Shown here: positions 5,105 through 8,664 of the stretch, piece by piece
How the letters are laid out: the number at the start of each line of letters is the position of its first letter
Numbering within the stretch: position 1 is the first letter of the stretch
Assembly: GCF_910585425.1 (NCBI RefSeq)
Contig: NZ_CAJUCP010000103.1
Coordinates: 1 to 8,664, forward strand
Direction: 5' to 3'
DNA from: an uncultured Acetatifactor sp.
GTDB taxonomy: Bacteria; Bacillota; Clostridia; Lachnospirales; Lachnospiraceae
DNA length: 8,664 bases
Notes under the pieces: generated by a model
What the model saw: only the letters and a program-made list of their open reading frames with translations
Told to the model about the DNA's origin: nothing
Databases searched by the model: none
Made by a program: the position numbers and the translations under genes

Positions 5105-6958
5105 CTATTCTATCACATATACCGCAATAATTCGGTTCCCCTCTTTATTCAAGGCGATTACGACCTCCTGTCCATGTATATCGGATATATTCTTTGCAGG
5201 AAAGGTGATATACTGTTCCTTCGATAATTGATAGACCGGAGCATTGGAATTAATCGGGCCTAAGAACATGCTTTTTCCGCTCTGGGTCATGGTCAGGAGC
5301 TGGTCTTCATAATGAAGGATACAGTCCGCATATATTCCGTCCTGTGGGCCGTCGGAAGCTCCCTTGAACAATAAAACGGACTGATCGATAATGCATAGCT
5401 GCTTCTTGTCCCATCTATAAAAGCCGGATGCCAGATTCCTGTCCGGATATTCGATTTCTGTCTCTTCGCCGTTTTCGATGGCCTTATATGTCATCACTCC
5501 GTCAATGAAGGTATGGTCTCCTGTCAAAAAAATGTATTTGTTCAAGCCTGGGATAATGTCCCATGCCTGACCGCTATTCTCCTGTGGGCATTCAGTCTCT
5601 GCTGCGGCAGATGAGGCGGATTCCTCGGCATCTGCTTCGCGCCTGGCAGCTACCCTATCGATGATTACACCAGTGATGAAAGCAGCGATATCCAACAGAA
5701 GGGCGAGGAAGAGCGAAAAGACCGCTATTTCGCGATAAGGGCTTATCAGATAAATCAGCCCGGCCTGTGCGGCATTATGTTCTGTCAGATACCGGCGGAT
5801 GGCCTGATCCAATTTTTTGGTCGAAGCTGCGCGGTCAAAAGATGCCAAAACAGGGTCAGGCTCATTCCGTGGGGTATAGATTGGTAGACCGCTGATTTCA
5901 GACTTCAAGTCATTGAACTGCTCCCTCCAGAGAAGGTTGTCGCAGTCTGCTTCCAATGACAGCAGACTGCCATCTGCCAACCCATCAATGTGTTCCTGGA
6001 AGGTGGTGCCCGCTTCCTTTATCGTGCTGTAGTCGTCCAAGCGCTGGAGGAAGCTGTTCATATCTGCAAGGATTACCTGGTATTCCAAGGTGTCGCCACC
6101 TAAATCCACAGCACTTTGCAGACGAGAGAAGACTTCGGTTGCCAGGGCTATCAGCCGGTCGGAATCAGGGGATGTCTGGAACAGCTCCCGCTGGATTTCT
6201 CTCAGATTTGCCCCCACGAAATAGCTGGATACGCCGTCTTCTGCCATTCCTAAGATAGTCAGATAATAGGTGGTGCGCTGGAGGGCAGTTTCATAATCGC
6301 TACGCTGTCCTTCTAACTCGTTCTGCCTTGTGATGAGGCTCTCATATGTCCTGACAGCTGTATTCACGGCATTCTGGTAAGGGGCCAAATCTACGCCGAC
6401 AGGGGCATTCGACAGACGGCTTTCTGCGCCACGGAGGCTGCTTTCGGCGGCGGCTACCCGTGTATCTATCTCCGCAATCTGTGTGCCCAGGTTAGCGATT
6501 TCGGACTGCATGCTGGACTGCATGCCCGACAGGACGGATCCGGCCTGCGTCCGCGCATCCTGTGTTATGTTCTCGCCGGTAGCGTTTTCCATTGCGGAAA
6601 TGACAGTGTCCATGATATCGCTTGCAGCGAAATCATTTGCCGTATACTGGTTCCTTTCCTCAGCCCAATCCAGGTTCTCGCTGACATCCACGTTGTTCTG
6701 GTCTATGGCCATGGTCTGCTGGTACAGGTCTACGATTTGCTCTGCCAGGGTATCCTGTACATCCTGGCTGTAGAGCTTTACATAGGTATCCGCGGCGAAC
6801 AGCTCGTTCCTATAGGTAGACTGGGCCAACAAACGGGACTCGGTGGTCCAGGAATCGCCATAGGCCTGCCCTGCGATGTACAAGTAGCTGAACCATGAGG
6901 AGCAGAATAGGATGACCGCTGTCAGGCACATTAGGACAACGCGCTGCCCCCCGCCCAT
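5105..6958 (-). CDS. Large membrane protein of unknown function, main part of a frameshifted gene
   Basis: I do not recognise this family. The 617-residue frame begins MGGGQRVVLMCLTAVILFCS with a hydrophobic segment (about 6-30). A long soluble region follows (about 35-405), with coiled-coil-prone stretches (about 141-183, 203-228) rich in Ala, Gln, Glu and Ser. A second hydrophobic segment (about 411-434) precedes a charged linker and a C-terminal domain (about 466-617) rich in beta-type residues (WDIIPGLNKYIFLTGDHTFI). The ATG at 6958 has no ribosome binding site and lies beside a six-base G-run; the real start is most likely 7169 in another frame. Removing one G would give a 687-residue protein with four hydrophobic segments and a large loop between the last two, probably outside the cell. 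It follows the 479-residue membrane-protein gene in one operon, so the two products may form a complex (inference). Confidence 0.75.
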   Translation of the reverse strand: MGGGQRVVLMCLTAVILFCSSWFSYLYIAGQAYGDSWTTESRLLAQSTYRNELFAADTYVKLYSQDVQDTLAEQIVDLYQQTMAIDQNNVDVSENLDWAEERNQYTANDFAASDIMDTVISAMENATGENITQDARTQAGSVLSGMQSSMQSEIANLGTQIAEIDTRVAAAESSLRGAESRLSNAPVGVDLAPYQNAVNTAVRTYESLITRQNELEGQRSDYETALQRTTYYLTILGMAEDGVSSYFVGANLREIQRELFQTSPDSDRLIALATEVFSRLQSAVDLGGDTLEYQVILADMNSFLQRLDDYSTIKEAGTTFQEHIDGLADGSLLSLEADCDNLLWREQFNDLKSEISGLPIYTPRNEPDPVLASFDRAASTKKLDQAIRRYLTEHNAAQAGLIYLISPYREIAVFSLFLALLLDIAAFITGVIIDRVAARREADAEESASSAAAETECPQENSGQAWDIIPGLNKYIFLTGDHTFIDGVMTYKAIENGEETEIEYPDRNLASGFYRWDKKQLCIIDQSVLLFKGASDGPQDGIYADCILHYEDQLLTMTQSGKSMFLGPINSNAPVYQLSKEQYITFPAKNISDIHGQEVVIALNKEGNRIIAVYVIE

Positions 6959-7169
6959 TGCATTGTTTTAAGAAAGAAGGCAGGGAGAAGTTCAAGCCCA
7001 ACAGAAGGCCCTGTATGCCCAGGGAGGCGGCATACGCCTGCCAGTCCTCAGGGAAAGTGTAGTCAATCATGCCCTGGGCCGTAGCCCAAAAGGAAACTGC
7101 AGCTAAGAGACATGTGCAGATGCGGAGCAGAACAAGGATGCTGTTTTCCGAGTGTTTGGTCTTATTCAT
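6810..7169 (-). CDS. N-terminal fragment of the same membrane protein
   Basis: Starts at ATG 7169 with AAGGAGG eight bases upstream and lies 14 bases after the stop of the upstream membrane-protein gene, so this is the true translational start of the second cistron. Residues about 1-70 (MNKTKHSENSILVLLRICTC; SLGIQGLLLGLNFSLPSFLK) form two hydrophobic segments. After residue 70 the sequence turns Arg-, Cys- and Pro-rich and overlaps the longer frame, as expected past a frameshift. The switch lies near the G-run at 6947-6952; deletion of one G aligns both frames. The combined span 7169-5105 is 2065 bases, exactly one more than 688 codons. If the frameshift is real, only a 119-residue protein is made from this start. 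Confidence 0.6.
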   Translation of the reverse strand: MNKTKHSENSILVLLRICTCLLAAVSFWATAQGMIDYTFPEDWQAYAASLGIQGLLLGLNFSLPSFLKQCNGRGAARCPNVPDSGHPILLLMVQLLVHRRAGLWRFLDHRVPFVGPVYL

Positions 7170-7183
7170 TTCTTATACCTCCT

Positions 7184-8623
7184 TCAGATTCGTTTGCGGT
7201 GAAATACTCCTGGTGCGTTTTGCTGGACGTCTGCCTGTCCTGAAACTGCATCATTGAATAGGCGGTCAATCTTAGCGTTCAGACGATGGTCAAAGGAGCT
7301 GGCGGAATCGTCCGAATCAGGGAACAGGAACGTCAACAGCGAACTGATGGTCGCCTGTATGCGGAAATTGACGATGACTCCCAGCAAAATCTCGGACAGG
7401 AATCTCAGCACCGCTATAAAAACGAGATAGATGAGCTGCTTTAATAAGGAATGCGGCTCCAGGCACTGCGCTATGACAAGGCGCATAATCTCGATGGCTG
7501 TTAGCAGTACCAGTATAACGAGGATTATCAGTAATAGGATACCCCACTCCTGATTGACCCATTCGGTATCAAAATCTCCCTTGGTGAGGACAAAAAGAAA
7601 CGCCCAAAAAACTATCAGTATTGCAACAGGAGCAGAATATTGCTCGGCCAGTTTATTGGTATCTTCCTTCTTTTTGCTCCGCGTACCTGTAGTAATGTGG
7701 TAGACCAGGTAGCATAGTGCACAGATAAGCGAAACTGCTGCTATATAGAACAGCATATAATATAGCAGCCCTTCAGATATGCTTTTGAATTCTTTGTTGA
7801 ACAAAGATTCATTAAAGCTTTCTACAGCCTTTAACCAAGTAGAAACGCCATCTCCCAAAGCATTAAAAAATGGAAGTAGTAGGAAAACGCCAATTGCAGC
7901 GCATAGCAAAAGTGCAAGTATGGCTCTTTTGATTTGGCTCTTGATTGGTGGAGTGTCGCCTGGTGTATCTGGATTAAATGAACCTTCTCCAGGATTCGCC
8001 TCTTTTATTGGGCTACCTTTAGAAAGCTTGAGCAGCAATCGATTTTTCCGAAACCGTGCTTTAAGGGCCAACCGTTCCAGTCTGCTTTTCTGTTTGTTTT
8101 CCCGAATCTCCCTTCGATGCTTCTGTGCCAAGTCCAGTATGTCCAATCTATGGGTATTTCGAGAAGAGGAATACGCTATCCGTGACTCTTTGCTCTTCTG
8201 GCGGTGCTCCTGACGTATTTTCCGGACTTGTTCCCACTGCTCCTGTGACCATCTGAAAAGCCGGATTAGAATATTTATGGTGGAAATGGATGCTACCAAT
8301 AACAGAAGCATCCATGTAAGGCACCATCCGGATAAGGCGTTCAGCCGAAATTGACCTAATGTCTGGTAATCAACCCATAAATTCAAGCTTGTGACGCTTG
8401 CGCTGATGAAGACGGCAGCGAGAAGCCATTGGGCCTTCTGCTGATTAGTGTGGTCTATCAATCCAGGGGCCAGCTGTGTGAAATAAAATGAGAGGCATAG
8501 CACATTGACTGTGGTAAGGCTTATGCTCTGTATGCCAAGGGCATAGAGGACTGTGAGGATAACCGTAAGGGAGCAGAAAACAGCTTGGAATATGATTTTT
8601 ACCTTCCAGCTATAAATGAGCAA
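7184..8623 (-). CDS. Polytopic membrane protein of unknown function with a basic cytoplasmic loop
   Basis: I do not recognise the family. In 479 residues there are about nine hydrophobic segments (about 11-32, 38-52, 65-84, 100-120, 233-255, 285-309, 331-347, 360-385, 396-419). The stretch 121-205 is extremely rich in Arg, Lys and Gln (KIRQEHRQKSKESR; RLERLALKARFRKNR) and predicted helical; by the positive-inside rule it is cytoplasmic and could bind nucleic acid or acidic partners. The C-terminal 50 residues are polar. It is the first visible gene of the minus-strand operon, 14 bases before the next cistron. The start is unusual: TTG at 8623 without a ribosome binding site, inside the right inverted repeat. 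The frame stays open upstream to TAA at 8657-8659 without an ATG, so the natural N-terminus may have been lost at the repeat junction. Confidence 0.75.
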   Translation of the reverse strand: MLIYSWKVKIIFQAVFCSLTVILTVLYALGIQSISLTTVNVLCLSFYFTQLAPGLIDHTNQQKAQWLLAAVFISASVTSLNLWVDYQTLGQFRLNALSGWCLTWMLLLLVASISTINILIRLFRWSQEQWEQVRKIRQEHRQKSKESRIAYSSSRNTHRLDILDLAQKHRREIRENKQKSRLERLALKARFRKNRLLLKLSKGSPIKEANPGEGSFNPDTPGDTPPIKSQIKRAILALLLCAAIGVFLLLPFFNALGDGVSTWLKAVESFNESLFNKEFKSISEGLLYYMLFYIAAVSLICALCYLVYHITTGTRSKKKEDTNKLAEQYSAPVAILIVFWAFLFVLTKGDFDTEWVNQEWGILLLIILVILVLLTAIEIMRLVIAQCLEPHSLLKQLIYLVFIAVLRFLSEILLGVIVNFRIQATISSLLTFLFPDSDDSASSFDHRLNAKIDRLFNDAVSGQADVQQNAPGVFHRKRI

Positions 8624-8627
8624 ATTT
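8610..8627 (-). repeat. Right copy of 18-bp terminal inverted repeat
   Basis: Exact reverse complement of 35-52. It overlaps the first codons of the minus-strand membrane-protein gene, whose only available start (TTG, 8621-8623) lies inside the repeat. Both copies read in the same frame (Asn-Leu-Leu-Ile-Tyr-Ser) in the open frames that cross them. Confidence 0.8.
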
Positions 8628-8628
8628 G

Positions 8629-8635
8629 AATTTTT
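8629..8635. repeat. Possible target-site duplication (right)
   Basis: AATTTTT in direct orientation relative to 27-33, one base outside the right inverted repeat. See the left copy for the caveat about composition. Confidence 0.35.
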
Positions 8636-8664
8636 ACCAAAACTGCTATAAATACTTTAAAACT

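Larger units (their letters stand above)
34..8628. mobile_element. Candidate inverted-repeat-bounded insertion with no transposase
   Basis: The sequence shows a perfect 18-bp inverted repeat (35-52 and 8610-8627). Outside it, one unmatched base on each side (T34, G8628) is followed by the same 7-mer AATTTTT at 27-33 and 8629-8635. That is the geometry of terminal inverted repeats with a target-site duplication. Joining the flanks through one copy of the 7-mer gives a frame open over all 20 available codons, as expected if a gene was interrupted. The cargo would be the agr circuit, a decayed integrative-element module and a two-gene membrane operon. No transposase, integrase or resolvase is visible, so movement would have to be in trans or be past. 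The 7-mer is only A/T and could be chance. Inversion between the two 18-mers or an assembly artefact are alternatives. Confidence 0.35.

Noticed and set aside
5956..6773. Plus-strand open frames of about 100 codons each
   Set aside because: Shadows of the large membrane protein; Pro-, Cys- and Arg-rich with no coding logic.
7779..8213. Plus-strand open frame of 144 codons
   Set aside because: Antisense shadow of the polytopic membrane protein; its Ser- and Leu-rich composition mirrors the Arg/Lys-rich sense strand.
8609..8653. Direct 9-mers GCTATAAAT at 8609 and 8645 as iterons or recombination sites
   Set aside because: Only two short AT-rich copies, easily coincidental, and no third copy nearby.
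1..8664. Search for a transposase, integrase, tRNA attachment site or CRISPR array to explain the inverted repeats
   Set aside because: None of the real coding frames shows recombinase motifs, and no tRNA-like fold or spaced repeat array was seen.

Overview
The window looks like accessory DNA from a Gram-positive Clostridia, most plausibly a gut Lachnospiraceae-type organism. This is inferred from AGGAGG-type ribosome binding sites, an agr-like quorum-sensing locus, and a regulator plus sigma-like gene pair typical of Firmicutes integrative elements. No rRNA, tRNA, CRISPR array or intact recombinase is visible.

Layout. (1) 92-2782, plus strand, visibly AT-rich: a protein with two HTH domains, a LytTR response regulator (AgrA-like) and a GHKL sensor kinase (AgrC-like), closely spaced or overlapping as one operon. 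(2) 2813-3479, minus strand and convergent with the kinase: an AgrB-like peptide protease/exporter and, overlapping its 3' end, a 38-codon agrD-like gene whose predicted signal ring starts with Ser instead of Cys. Together (1) and (2) form a complete signal-production and sensing circuit plus one extra DNA-binding protein. (3) 3480-3770: a non-coding region rich in palindromes, probably the agrBD control region. (4) 3771-4981, plus strand: a remnant of an integrative-element regulatory module. It holds an XRE regulator, decayed coding debris, two hairpins (one covers the next gene's Shine-Dalgarno) and a sigma-70-region-4-like gene carrying a -1 frameshift. A 16-bp perfect hairpin at 5035-5073 separates it from the next block. 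(5) 5105-8623, minus strand: two large membrane proteins of unknown function, closely coupled. The second carries a one-base frameshift that splits it in two.

The most unusual signal is at the edges. A perfect 18-bp inverted repeat lies at 35-52 and 8610-8627. One base outside each copy is the same 7-mer, AATTTTT. Joining the flanks across that 7-mer leaves an open reading frame. Together these suggest that almost the whole window is one inverted-repeat-bounded insertion (about 8.6 kb) carrying a quorum-sensing circuit and a membrane-protein operon but no transposase. An 18-bp-site inversion or an assembly artefact are the main alternatives.
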